From Candidatus Rubrivivax defluviihabitans (GTDB lineage: Bacteria > Pseudomonadota > Gammaproteobacteria > Burkholderiales > Burkholderiaceae_C): a stretch of 64,000 nt of DNA. Below, piece by piece: positions 56,361 through 64,000 of the stretch (within the stretch, counting starts at the first letter, position 1; every line of letters begins with the position of its first letter). The notes under the pieces are model-generated. The model was not told the origin of the DNA, made no database searches, and saw only the letters and a list, made by a program, of their open reading frames with translations. The DNA lies in NCBI GenBank assembly GCA_016709385.1, contig JADJMW010000004.1:186001-250000 (forward strand), read 5' to 3'. The position numbers and the translations under genes were made by a program.

Positions 56361-56507
56361 TCAGACCGGACTCGTGCTCGCCATATGGGCCAGCAGGCCG
56401 ACCGGCGCGTCGCTGACCGCCAGGGCGTTGATGCCGAGCATCATGCCGAGCGTCAACACGACTGCGAAACCGAAGGAGGCGATGCGGTGCATGGTGGGGG
56501 TGTTCAT
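56361..56507 (-). CDS. Small single-span membrane or exported peptide
   Basis: 48 residues from ATG 56507, preceded by a GGAG site at good distance. A hydrophobic stretch (ASFGFAVVLTLGMMLGINAL) is followed by AVSDAPVGLLAHMAS. Short proteins of this form are common and uncharacterised in Burkholderiales. Signal peptide or membrane anchor. Confidence 0.6.
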   Translation of the reverse strand: MNTPTMHRIASFGFAVVLTLGMMLGINALAVSDAPVGLLAHMASTSPV

Positions 56508-57335
56508 GTTTGGCTCCGGGGTAGGTGCTTCGGATATCGATGAACGAACTCTAGGAGCCACCTGCGCACGCCGCCACCGCCCTGCGACAGCCGGGCCTCG
56601 GCGAGCGACAGACTGTCGCCTGGGAAGATGGACGGAAATGCTCCGAAGGGCTGCCACAGGGGTTCTGGTGCGTAATCCGCGCCCCTGGTCTGCCCCGTCC
56701 AAGCCAACATCGCCGACTTGCTGCAACCAGCACAGCGCCGGTCACTGTCGCGGCCATGCCGAGGGCAGGGGGGGGGGGGGGGGGCGCGGGCACCGGCTGA
56801 CGACCGCGGCCGCGTCGCTCGTTCGCTTTGTCGATATCAGGCCCGCGGCAGCGGTGCCCGACGGCGCTGGGCGGCTTCGCGCGTAGACGCCCTGGCCTTG
56901 CAGGCCGCGCCGGTCGGGACCGCGTCGCCAGGAACAGTCCCCGCGGTGTCGGACTCACCTGCTGCCTCGAGGGGTACCGAACGCTGTCACTGCGCTCAAA
57001 CAGGAGCGGCAAGTCGCGAAGCTCGCGCGCTCGCCCCCTGAGGCGGCGGCACTGTCTCCGCCCCCACCTGGTGGCGCTGTCAGAACACCAGCCCTCACGG
57101 GCTGGGCCGCGTCGCATTGCTGTCGACCAGCTACACGGACCGAGTGCCGGCACCCAAACCGAGCATCCGACCGCCGAGATTGGATTGATAGCCGCGACGC
57201 CGTGGTTGGCGGCTGCAGACGTGGCCGAGGCACCAACCCAGCCAGCCGCCGCACGGACTCCAGGGACGTCATCACCAGACGGCGCCGCAGCGCACGGCAC
57301 CGTGCAGGCTGAAACCGATGATGGCGACCTGGGCT
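56508..57335. other. Long stretch without recognised gene
   Basis: 828 bp with only low-complexity frames. It holds the 17-G tract (56768-56784). Composition and broken frames suggest decayed sequence. Confidence 0.5.
56768..56784 (+). repeat. Run of 17 consecutive G
   Basis: An uninterrupted G17 homopolymer in non-coding DNA. Such tracts slip easily in replication and in sequencing, so the true length is uncertain. Confidence 0.85.
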
Positions 57336-57572
57336 TCAGCTGCGCCCTGAACGGCGGCTGCGCGGCTGCAGCTTGTCGAGTTCGGCCAGCTGCTGCTTCA
57401 GCAGGATCAACAAGGTGCGTGCGTGTTCCACCGGCAGGCGCAGGCAGCTGGTGGCGGACTGGTCGTCGCGCATCTGGCGTGACATCACCAAGGCGTCGAT
57501 GTTGATCTCGATCAGCCCCTTGTCGTGCTTCATCGACTTCAGGCGCTGCACTTCGATGTCATAGGGCTTCAC
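57336..57572 (-). CDS. Conserved small protein of unknown function
   Basis: 78 residues from GTG 57572, with a GGGAGA site upstream. MKHDKGLIEINIDALVMSRQ is the most protein-like part and resembles small conserved betaproteobacterial proteins; a Leu-rich helix (HARTLLILLKQQLAELDKL) follows. No function known. Confidence 0.6.
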   Translation of the reverse strand: MKPYDIEVQRLKSMKHDKGLIEINIDALVMSRQMRDDQSATSCLRLPVEHARTLLILLKQQLAELDKLQPRSRRSGRS

Positions 57573-57713
57573 GCGCTGTCTCCCGCTTGCTGCAGCCAGA
57601 TTGTCCGCGCAGGCGACGGGGCACGTCCGCGACTGTGAGGTCTCGGCCCACCGACGTCGCGACGCCCATCCGCAGGCTGCATTGATCTCGACCCGGTCGG
57701 ACCCGCCACGAAC

Positions 57714-57970
57714 CTACGCGATCCCCCAGGTCTCCAGCAGCGCCACAACCTTGGCGGGATCGTCCTTGATCCGGTAGACCGTCGCCCGCGGGATGCCGAT
57801 CTCGGCGGAGATTGCGGACGGAGTCCAGCCCATCGCCAGAAGCTCGTGGGTGCGGTGCAGCTGCTCCACGTCGAAGGTCGGCTTCCTGCCTCGGTACTTG
57901 ACCACCGAGTCTTCCGCCGCCCTGGCGGCCCTTTTGCCGGCCTTCTGCGCCTGCTTGGTAGCTTCGGCCT
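57714..57970 (-). pseudogene. C-terminal fragment of a serine recombinase
   Basis: The frame reads EATKQAQKAGKRAARAAEDS, then VKYRGRKPTFD and a Hin-type helix-turn-helix (TPSAISAEIGIPRATVYRIK). This is the DNA-binding end of a resolvase/invertase; the catalytic N-terminal domain is missing because the frame stops at a junction near 57970, where a plus-strand gene fragment begins. Confidence 0.7.
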
Positions 57971-58086
57971 ACCCCAGCGAGACCTTCCGCGTGCTCAAGG
58001 ACATGGAGATGCGCCTGTACGGTGAGAACCGCACCCGGCGGCTGGTGCTGGCGGCGTGGGACGGGATGCAGGCGGGCGCGCCATGA
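57961..58086 (+). pseudogene. 3' fragment of an unidentified gene
   Basis: About 40 codons (YPSETFRVLKDMEMRLYGEN, then RTRRLVLAAWDGMQAGAP) with protein-like composition but no start. It joins a reversed recombinase fragment at its left end. Its stop overlaps the DUF4258 start (ATGA), so the lost gene was once in an operon with the toxin-like pair. Confidence 0.5.
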
Positions 58087-58625
58087 CCAGGAAGATCCCC
58101 GCCCGGCTGAAGCTGTCGGTGCACTGGGTCGATGGGCACTGGGAGTTCGCGCTGGGCGGCGCTGTCCCGGTCCGCGCGGGTGCCGGGGCCGAGCTCGTCA
58201 TCGCGTCATCGCAGATTTCGGACGTCGACTTCCTGAAGAGGGTCACGCAGGAGGTCGCGGTGCAGTTCCTCCCCGAGGGCACGGACTTGCTGGTGGCGTT
58301 GACGCCACGATCGCCGGACGGTCAACGCATGCTCGGGGTGCCGACGCTCGATCATGTGCGGGCACTGGCAGCCGACTCGGGCAAGGTCTTCATCACCGAG
58401 CACGCCCGCGACCGCATGCTGGAGCGGGGCATTTCTGACCTGGAAGTGATCGACTGCCTGCGCCACGGAGTGATTCAGCGGCCGTCGCAGATGGACCGCA
58501 AGACCGGGCACCTGAAGTGCCGCATGGAGCACTTCGGCCCCAGCCGAAACGTGGCGGTGGTGGCGGCGCTGGACGAGGCCAACCCCGACGTGGTGGTGGT
58601 GACGGTGATGACGCGCACGCGCTGA
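58083..58625 (+). CDS. DUF4258 protein with N-terminal extension, putative toxin
   Basis: 180 residues. The C-terminal half (about 98-180) is a DUF4258 domain: FITEHARDRMLERGISDLEV, then MDRKTGHLKCRMEH and VVVVTVMTRTR. Such domains are thought to be RelE/BrnT-like toxins. The first 95 residues are an extra domain I do not recognise (LKLSVHWVDGHWEFALGGAV). An HTH gene follows 14 bases later, in toxin-first order as in HigBA or MqsRA. Confidence 0.72.
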   Translation: MTRKIPARLKLSVHWVDGHWEFALGGAVPVRAGAGAELVIASSQISDVDFLKRVTQEVAVQFLPEGTDLLVALTPRSPDGQRMLGVPTLDHVRALAADSGKVFITEHARDRMLERGISDLEVIDCLRHGVIQRPSQMDRKTGHLKCRMEHFGPSRNVAVVAALDEANPDVVVVTVMTRTR

Positions 58626-58639
58626 GCAAGGAGACGACG

Positions 58640-59113
58640 GTGCTTCAGTACAAACAATGCGGGCTCGACAACGTCTGGCTGGAGAATGGCTACGACTTGA
58701 AGACCACGCCCTACGGCAAGGCGGTGGCGGTGCACGACGTGGATGGCCTGCACGCCCTGCTGGCGGCCCAGCTGACCAAGAAGCCCGGGCCGCTGACCGG
58801 CAAGGAATTCAAGTTCCTGCGTAGCTGGCTGGGCATGACGCAGGAGGCGCTGGCCGGGCTGATGGGCGTGACCGAGGGCGCCTTGAGCCTTTGGGAGCGC
58901 AAGGACACCGTGCCCGGCTTGAACGACAAGATGCTGCGGCTGATGGTGCTGGCCAAGACCGACGGCAATGCCCCGGTGCGGGAGGTCATCGAGCGCGTCG
59001 ACACGGTCCACAAGCCGGTGAACCAGAAGTTCGTGGTGCGCGAGCAAGACCATCGGCTCGAACTGCGGGTGGTGCCGGTCTGCCGCCCGCCCAAGGCGGC
59101 GGTGCCGGCCTGA
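58640..59113 (+). CDS. HTH protein, putative antitoxin (MqsA/YgiT-like)
   Basis: 157 residues from GTG 58640, with AAGGAG 6 bases upstream. After an N-terminal region (YKQCGLDNVWLENGYDL) the middle has an XRE-type helix-turn-helix: EFKFLRSWLGMTQEALAGL and TEGALSLWERKD. The layout resembles MqsA/YgiT antitoxins, but the CxxC zinc motifs are absent. It should bind the upstream protein and repress the operon. Confidence 0.75.
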   Translation: MLQYKQCGLDNVWLENGYDLKTTPYGKAVAVHDVDGLHALLAAQLTKKPGPLTGKEFKFLRSWLGMTQEALAGLMGVTEGALSLWERKDTVPGLNDKMLRLMVLAKTDGNAPVREVIERVDTVHKPVNQKFVVREQDHRLELRVVPVCRPPKAAVPA

Positions 59114-59125
59114 CGCCGGCAGGCC

Positions 59126-59287
59126 ATGATCGACCCGCAGCCACTGGGCCTGCTCGAACGGGCTGGCCTGCGCAAGGCGGCGCTGGATGCCGGCTTCGAC
59201 GTGCTGACCGACGGGCCGAACTGCTGTCCGTGCTGGCGCACGAACTCGGCCACGTTCTTGGCCGGGGTCACGGCGACGACGGCGTGA
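59126..59287 (+). pseudogene. 5' fragment of an unidentified gene
   Basis: 53 codons beginning MIDPQPLGLLERAGLRKAAL. The opening recalls small hypothetical proteins of integrated elements. The frame changes character at about 59215, where a different gene fragment begins in another frame, so the rest was lost. Confidence 0.4.
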
Positions 59288-59640
59288 TGGGTGAGCAGTT
59301 GCAGCCCGGCCGACGCGCGACGCCAGAGATCTGGGGTGATTCGTCGGTCGCGACCCAGGAGCCGAAGTCGCACCGGCACCAGGCCCAGACCCTGTTGTCC
59401 TTGCCGGGCTTCGTCATCGACTGGAGCGGGGCGGCGGCGACCACGGGTCCCGCTGCCGGTCCGGCAGCCGGCATGCAGGCAGCCCGCCCGGGGGTACCGG
59501 CGCCGGTGGTTGCCCAGGCCTGGCAGCAGCGCTTCGTCAACGACCTGGGCGCCAGCGCCGAGCGCCTGCAGCCGAACGCCGGATTGCGTCTGCACCTGCC
59601 GGTGGCGCAGGAGGTGAGCGCGAAGCTGTCGCGGTTGTGA
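59215..59640 (+). pseudogene. C-terminal fragment of a large metzincin-type surface protein
   Basis: About 140 codons without a start. They begin ELLSVLAHELGHVLGRGHGD, a zinc motif HExxHxxGxxH, and continue with FVIDWSGAAA, a pattern I associate with the ends of very large bacterial surface proteins. The remainder must have been deleted at the 59215 junction. A second metzincin-motif gene, the protease at 54359, lies 3 kb upstream but is a different family. Confidence 0.6.
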
Positions 59641-59972
59641 GCCTTCGGCCCGCCTGCGGGGCGCCGGCCCGGCGCTATCGCAGGTGGGTCGGGTTGCTCG
59701 GCGGCCGCCACTGCAGGGGTGGCCGCTGTTGCATGATGCGCGTACTGGCTGGCCAGGCGGCTCATCCCGATGGCCCGCGTTTCGCAACCGGCACGGTCAA
59801 CGCCGCCAGGTTGATGATCGCAACCTGCTGAGTTGCCACTGGCCGAGTGGCATCATCGGTCGAGTTGGCGCGGGTTGCGGCGTGATGACCGGCGGCTCGG
59901 CATTCCAACGCAGACTTGCCACAAACGCGGAATTCACGAAAACTTCCGCAAGCTGACCAGAGGAATCTCACG
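59641..59972. other. Intergenic stretch upstream of the OmpA-family lipoprotein gene
   Basis: 332 bp with no recognised gene; it should contain the promoter of the lipoprotein gene. Confidence 0.4.
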
Positions 59973-61268
59973 ATGTGCCGCGTGTTCTCAGCCCGGGCGA
60001 GGTTTGGCTTGGCCGCCAAAGCAGACCGGGCCCTTGGTGTTCTCCTTGTAGCGCTGATCGCCGCGTGCGCGAAGCCCGATGTGGCGCCCACCGTGGCAGC
60101 GCCTCCCCCGGTCGTCGCCCAGGCGCCGGTCGAAATTCCCAAGGCCGAGCCGGCTGCGCCAAGGCCGGTCCTGCCGTTCGACGAGGCCGTGCTCGACGCC
60201 GCCAACCAATTGCTCGGCAGCGCGAAGTTGCCGCCAGCGGCAGGTGGGGAGCGTTGGCCCTTGACCGTGGATCCATTCGTCGATGGCCTCACCGGGGTGC
60301 AGTCGAATGCAACGCAGGCGCTGGCGGCGCGCACCATGCGCCTCATCCGCGAGGACCATTCGCAGTTCGAGGCCTTGCCCTTCAACGGCACGACTGTCGG
60401 CCGCTCGCCATGGGTCCTGATCGGCACGCTCACAGGCGTGAACGCCGAGCGCAAGGCCGAAGGCCGGCGTGAAACGTACCGGATCTGCCTCGCCCTGGTG
60501 GACTCGAGGACCGGCAAGCTGGTCGGCACCGGCCTGGCCTTCGCCAAGCTCGACGGTGTGGATCCCATGCCACTGCCCTTCTACCGCGACGCGCCCGTGC
60601 TGGCCGAAGATGCCGCGACGCAGGGATACGTCGAGAGCTGCCAGGGCATGAATCCGGGTGATCCCGTCCATCCCGCCTACATCGATCGGATCCTCGTGGC
60701 GGCGACGCTGGCCGAGGCCGCCGACGCGTACGGTGCAGGGCAGCATGCGGCGGCGTTGAAGCTTTTCGAAGCCGCCGAGCGCATGCCGGGCGGCGGGCAG
60801 TTGCGCACCTACACCGGGCTCTACCTGACCCAATGGCGGCTGGGCCGGCGTGACGCCGCGGGCCAGGCGTTTGCACGCATCGTGGACCAGGGCCTGGACG
60901 GCAAGCGGCTCGGCGTGAAGTTCCTGTTCCGCCCCGGGACCGCGACGCTCTGGTCGGACCCCAGTGCCGGTCCGCCGTCGCCGTACTCGACCTGGGTCGC
61001 TGCGATGGCGTCCAGCGCAGCCAAGCGCAACGGCTGCCTGCTCGTGGTCGGCCACGCCAGCCCGACCGGCAGCGAGGCGGTCAACAACCGCTTGTCGCTG
61101 ATGCGCGCGAAGGCGATCGAAAGCCAACTCGTGCAGAAATCTCCCGCGCTGGCCAAGCGGATCACCGCCATCGGCGCCGGGTCGCGCGAGACGGTCGTCG
61201 GCAACGGCCGCGACGACGCTTCGGACGCACTCGACCGCCGCGTCGAGTTGAAGATCGTGGACTGCTGA
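59973..61268 (+). CDS. OmpA-family lipoprotein with FlgO-like domain
   Basis: 431 residues. The lipobox LIAAC places the lipid-modified Cys at about residue 32. A Pro/Ala-rich linker precedes a domain (about 70-240) resembling FlgO-type periplasmic domains; a repeat-like helical region follows, and the last 110 residues are an OmpA-like peptidoglycan-binding domain (GHASPTGSEAVNNRLSLMRA, DALDRRVEL). ATG 59973 has an AGAGGA site. It would anchor the outer membrane to peptidoglycan. Confidence 0.82.
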   Translation: MCRVFSARARFGLAAKADRALGVLLVALIAACAKPDVAPTVAAPPPVVAQAPVEIPKAEPAAPRPVLPFDEAVLDAANQLLGSAKLPPAAGGERWPLTVDPFVDGLTGVQSNATQALAARTMRLIREDHSQFEALPFNGTTVGRSPWVLIGTLTGVNAERKAEGRRETYRICLALVDSRTGKLVGTGLAFAKLDGVDPMPLPFYRDAPVLAEDAATQGYVESCQGMNPGDPVHPAYIDRILVAATLAEAADAYGAGQHAAALKLFEAAERMPGGGQLRTYTGLYLTQWRLGRRDAAGQAFARIVDQGLDGKRLGVKFLFRPGTATLWSDPSAGPPSPYSTWVAAMASSAAKRNGCLLVVGHASPTGSEAVNNRLSLMRAKAIESQLVQKSPALAKRITAIGAGSRETVVGNGRDDASDALDRRVELKIVDC

Positions 61269-61365
61269 ACCCGACACGCGGGCCGCGGCTGCCAGCACGC
61301 CCGGCGGGCCGGCGCCGAGTGCCTTGAACACCTTGCCTCCCTTGCCATTCGACCGCATCGAACCC

Positions 61366-62004
61366 ATGTCGACCGCCCCGCAGGTCCTGCTGGTCGACGA
61401 TCACGAACTCGTCCGCGTCGGCGTGAAGTCGGCCGTCACCGAGGTGCGCGGCGTCGCCGTGCGGTGGCTGGAGGCCGACACGCTCGAAGAGGCCATCCGC
61501 ATCTTCGCCGCCGTGCCCGGCATCGACCTGGTGCTGCTGGACCTGAACCTGGCCGACAGCAAAGGGCTGCAGGGCCTGCGGCTGTTCCTGCAGAAGCACC
61601 CGCTGGCGCGCGTGGCCGTTTTCAGCGCGACCCAGGACGAGTTCGTCGTGCGCCAGGCGCGCGTGCTCGGTGCCGTCGGCTATGTCAGCAAGGGCTCCAA
61701 CGTGCATCAGTTGCAGGAGGCGCTGATCTCGATCCTGCAGTCGCCGCACGGCATCGAAGGCAGACTGCCGCCGATCGGCACGGCATCGTTTCCGCGCCTG
61801 CCCGTCACCGCCGCCTACGACCGGGTCGCGGAGCTGGGGCCGCGCCATCTGGAAATCCTGGAGCTGGTGCTTTCCGGGTGCACGAACCAGGAGATCAGCA
61901 CGGCCACGAAACTCTCGCTCGGCACCGTCAAGAACTACGTGTCGTCGTTGCTGTTGGCGCTGGACGTGCGCTCGCGCTCGCACCTGATCAGCCTCTTCCG
62001 GTGA
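61366..62004 (+). CDS. LuxR/NarL-type response regulator
   Basis: 212 residues. Receiver domain: VLLVDDHELVRVGVK, phosphoacceptor Asp in LVLLDLNLADS and Lys in GYVSKGS. C-terminal LuxR helix-turn-helix: LGPRHLEILELVLSGCTNQE and GTVKNYVSSLL. It lies 22 bases before the hybrid kinase gene, so the two form a two-component system. ATG 61366 is preferred over TTG 61324. Confidence 0.92.
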   Translation: MSTAPQVLLVDDHELVRVGVKSAVTEVRGVAVRWLEADTLEEAIRIFAAVPGIDLVLLDLNLADSKGLQGLRLFLQKHPLARVAVFSATQDEFVVRQARVLGAVGYVSKGSNVHQLQEALISILQSPHGIEGRLPPIGTASFPRLPVTAAYDRVAELGPRHLEILELVLSGCTNQEISTATKLSLGTVKNYVSSLLLALDVRSRSHLISLFR

Positions 62005-62026
62005 GCGTGGGGGCCGCCAGCAGCGC

Positions 62027-63835
62027 ATGCAGCCGGTTCCGCGGCCGATGATCGAGGCGCACGACCCGATTTCGGCTCCGGCGCGCCGGGCGAGCCTGGT
62101 CGCGGTCGAAGGCCGCTGCCAGGCCGTCGACGATGCGGCGCCGGACACGACGCACACCGAGCACCGGGCGTTGAACCGGCGGGCTCGCGACGCCGCCATG
62201 CACCAGGCGGCCCGACAGCTGCGGTTCGTTGCCGCGCTGTGCATCATCCAGGTGCCGCTCGTGGCCCTGGCCTTCGGCGCCTGGCCGACGGCCATTGGTT
62301 GGGTCTGGGGCTGCAGTGTCGCAGCCGTCGCGGCGGCCATGGCCTGGGTCGGGCACCAGACCCGGCGGGCGACTCCGCCCGGGCTGGCCGGGCTGGCGGC
62401 CGCAGCCACCGTCGTGGCGGCATTGCCGGCGTGGTGGGCCGCCGCCGAATTGAGACCCTTGCTGGCGATGCTGGCCAGTGTCGTGGGTGTCCTCGCCGCA
62501 GCGGCGCTGGCTTCGGGCCGCGCGGCGGCGCTCGTCTTCTCGCTCCTGCCGCTGGCCGCCAGCGCCGCCGTTGCCGGATGGGCGCCAGGCTGGTTGCTGG
62601 CCGGCGCTGCCGCGAGCCTGGCGTCGGCCGCTTTGGCATGGCAGGCTTTCGAGTCGCGCCACCAGGCGATCGTGGCGCTGCTGCAGCAGATCGAGCGCTC
62701 CGGCGAGCTGGAGCGCGAGCTCGCCGAAGCACGCCGCACCGACGAGGAGAAGAGCCGCTTCCTGGCCATCGCGAGCCATGATCTGCGCCAGCCCGTCCAT
62801 GCCCTGGGGCTGTTCGCCGCCACGCTGCACAAGCGGCTGCAGCGCTCGCCCGAAGAGCCGCTGGCACGCAACTTGATGCTGGCGATCGACGGGCTCGACC
62901 GATCCTTCAACGCGATGCTGGACATCTCGCGCCTGGACGGTGGTGCGTTGATGCCGCGGCTGCAGACCTTTCCGCTGCGCGACATGTTCCGCCGGCTGCA
63001 CATGCAGTACGCCGGCCAGGCGGAATTCGCCGGGCTGGGCCTGCGCTTCTCGCCGGGCGGCAAGTCGGTCACCAGCGACCCGCAGTTGCTCGAACGCATC
63101 GTCGGCAACCTGGTGCAGAACGCCATCAAGTACACCAGTCGCGGCGGCATCGTCGTCGTGGCGCGCAGCACGGCCCAGGCCGTGAACATCGAGATCTGGG
63201 ATACGGGCTGCGGCATCGGCACGCGCGAGCTGCCGCGCATCTTCGACGAGTTCTACCAGGTGGGCCGGGCCGAACGCGAACGAAGTCGCGGCCTGGGCAT
63301 GGGCCTGGCCATCGTGAAGCGGCTGGCCAGGTTGCTTGGCCATCGGCTGGAGGTGCATTCAGTGCCGGGCCGAGGCACGATGTTCCGGGTGGGCGTGGCC
63401 ATCGGCGGGCTGCCCGGCATCCAGGATGACCTGGCGCCGGCCGACACCGTGCCGATGACCGTGCTGACGCCGCGCATGGTGCTGGTCGTCGACGACGAGG
63501 AGGCGATCCGGGAAGGCCTGAGGGCCCTGCTGCAGGAGTGGGGCTACCACGTGATGACGGCGGCCGACGGAGTGCAGGCCGAGAGTGCCGTCACCTCGCT
63601 CGAAGGGCACGTGGACCTCGTGCTGAGCGATCTGCACCTGGGTGACGGCCCGGACGGTGCCGAAGTCATCGAGAACATCCGCCGCCTGTGCGGGCGTGAC
63701 GTGCCGGCGGTGCTGGTGACCGGCGAAACCGCGCGCGACGAAGTGAGCCGCGTCGCCGCGGGTGGCGACCCCGTGCTGTTCAAGCCGGTTCAGCCGCGCC
63801 GGTTGTTCGAGATCCTGAAGTCGGTGCTGGGCTGA
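62027..63835 (+). CDS. Hybrid sensor histidine kinase with C-terminal receiver
   Basis: 602 residues. Five or six membrane segments lie in residues about 65-210, with no large periplasmic domain. The H-box is IASHDLRQPVHALGL; N, G1 and G2 boxes are GNLVQNAIKYT, DTGCGIG and GLGMGLAIV. A receiver follows (VLVVDDEEAIREGL, LVLSDLHLGD, PVLFKPVQPRRL). The membrane-only sensor suggests it detects membrane or intracellular signals. Probably phosphorylates the adjacent regulator. ATG 62048 is an alternative start. Confidence 0.9.
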   Translation: MQPVPRPMIEAHDPISAPARRASLVAVEGRCQAVDDAAPDTTHTEHRALNRRARDAAMHQAARQLRFVAALCIIQVPLVALAFGAWPTAIGWVWGCSVAAVAAAMAWVGHQTRRATPPGLAGLAAAATVVAALPAWWAAAELRPLLAMLASVVGVLAAAALASGRAAALVFSLLPLAASAAVAGWAPGWLLAGAAASLASAALAWQAFESRHQAIVALLQQIERSGELERELAEARRTDEEKSRFLAIASHDLRQPVHALGLFAATLHKRLQRSPEEPLARNLMLAIDGLDRSFNAMLDISRLDGGALMPRLQTFPLRDMFRRLHMQYAGQAEFAGLGLRFSPGGKSVTSDPQLLERIVGNLVQNAIKYTSRGGIVVVARSTAQAVNIEIWDTGCGIGTRELPRIFDEFYQVGRAERERSRGLGMGLAIVKRLARLLGHRLEVHSVPGRGTMFRVGVAIGGLPGIQDDLAPADTVPMTVLTPRMVLVVDDEEAIREGLRALLQEWGYHVMTAADGVQAESAVTSLEGHVDLVLSDLHLGDGPDGAEVIENIRRLCGRDVPAVLVTGETARDEVSRVAAGGDPVLFKPVQPRRLFEILKSVLG

Positions 63836-64000
63836 CCTCCGTGGTTGACGCGCTGGGCCGTTCCGGGCCGAAGGGCGGAGATGACTTTCGACCACTGTCC
63901 GCCGCCCTGCGGGCTTCTAGAGTGAGAGGCATGTCGGATCCGGCGCCTCGTGGCCGGGTTTGCACCCTATGCCGGCTTTCCAGATCGATCTCGATTCCCT
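63836..64000. other. Window end; possible start of a further gene
   Basis: 165 bp. An ATG at 63969 opens a frame reading MPAFQIDLDS to the window edge, and an ATG at 63931 opens another after a GAGAGG site. Too short to judge which is real. Confidence 0.3.

Noticed and set aside
61162..63240. Minus-strand open frame of 692 codons
   Set aside because: Opposite the histidine kinase and response regulator genes; no recognisable domain.

Overview
The window is high-GC DNA from a betaproteobacterium, most likely a Burkholderiales member of the Rubrivivax/Leptothrix/Methylibium type. This is inferred from gene content and order (TupBCA tungstate transporter, yicC-kinase-PP2C-rph-rdgB-hemW run, EthD-rich catabolic cluster, small Cys-rich proteins); no 16S rRNA gene is present, so the genus is not fixed.

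Layout. (1) 1-6.2 kb: a membrane protein and an Ig-like exported protein, then a molybdenum/tungsten block: tupB-tupC-tupA on the minus strand, divergent from a di-Mop molybdate-binding protein, a ModA-type binding protein and a small periplasmic molybdopterin-domain protein. (2) 6.4-7.5 kb: an IS5-group insertion sequence with intact ends but a gutted transposase, beside an attachment-site-like remnant. (3) 7.6-35.4 kb: a large CoA-thioester catabolic cluster. Two CoA ligases, three enoyl-CoA hydratase-family proteins, three acyl-CoA dehydrogenases (one a glutaryl-CoA dehydrogenase), a three-part acyl-CoA carboxylase (separate BC, CT and BCCP), an HMG-CoA-lyase-like enzyme, an Old-Yellow-Enzyme reductase, SDRs, a DUF2889 protein, several EthD/Dabb proteins, a branched-chain-type ABC importer and a TetR regulator lie together. 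Four ACTAAC/GTTAGT palindromes, one at the regulator gene and three at transcription-unit starts, suggest one local regulon. The set looks like import, CoA activation, beta-oxidation, carboxylation and lyase cleavage of a branched or alicyclic acid; the substrate cannot be read from sequence.

(4) 35.5-41.3 kb: an accessory island. Closely packed minus-strand genes (excisionase-type HTH protein, PIN nuclease, 415-aa helical-repeat-like protein, small unknown protein, MBL-fold hydrolase) overlap end to start, but two carry a frameshift or stop; a truncated tyrosine integrase lies upstream. (5) 41.3-53.2 kb: conserved core genes: yicC, a Ser/Thr kinase and PP2C phosphatase pair, rph, rdgB, hemW, a diguanylate cyclase, a MinD/ParA-type ATPase, a truncated globin, smr, radC, an FKBP isomerase, ispH, serS and tRNA-Ser(CGA).

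(6) 53.2-59.7 kb: a decayed integration zone beginning right after the tRNA: a broken integrase, an intact secreted RTX-type metzincin protease with a DUF4214 tail, a 17-G tract, small conserved proteins, fragments of a serine recombinase and of a large metzincin surface protein, and an apparently intact DUF4258/HTH toxin-antitoxin-like pair. (7) 60-64 kb: an OmpA-family lipoprotein, a LuxR-type response regulator and a hybrid histidine kinase.

Several otherwise well-conserved genes carry single-base frameshifts or stops (29446, 36822, 39600, about 53585). These may be real decay or assembly errors; raw reads would decide.
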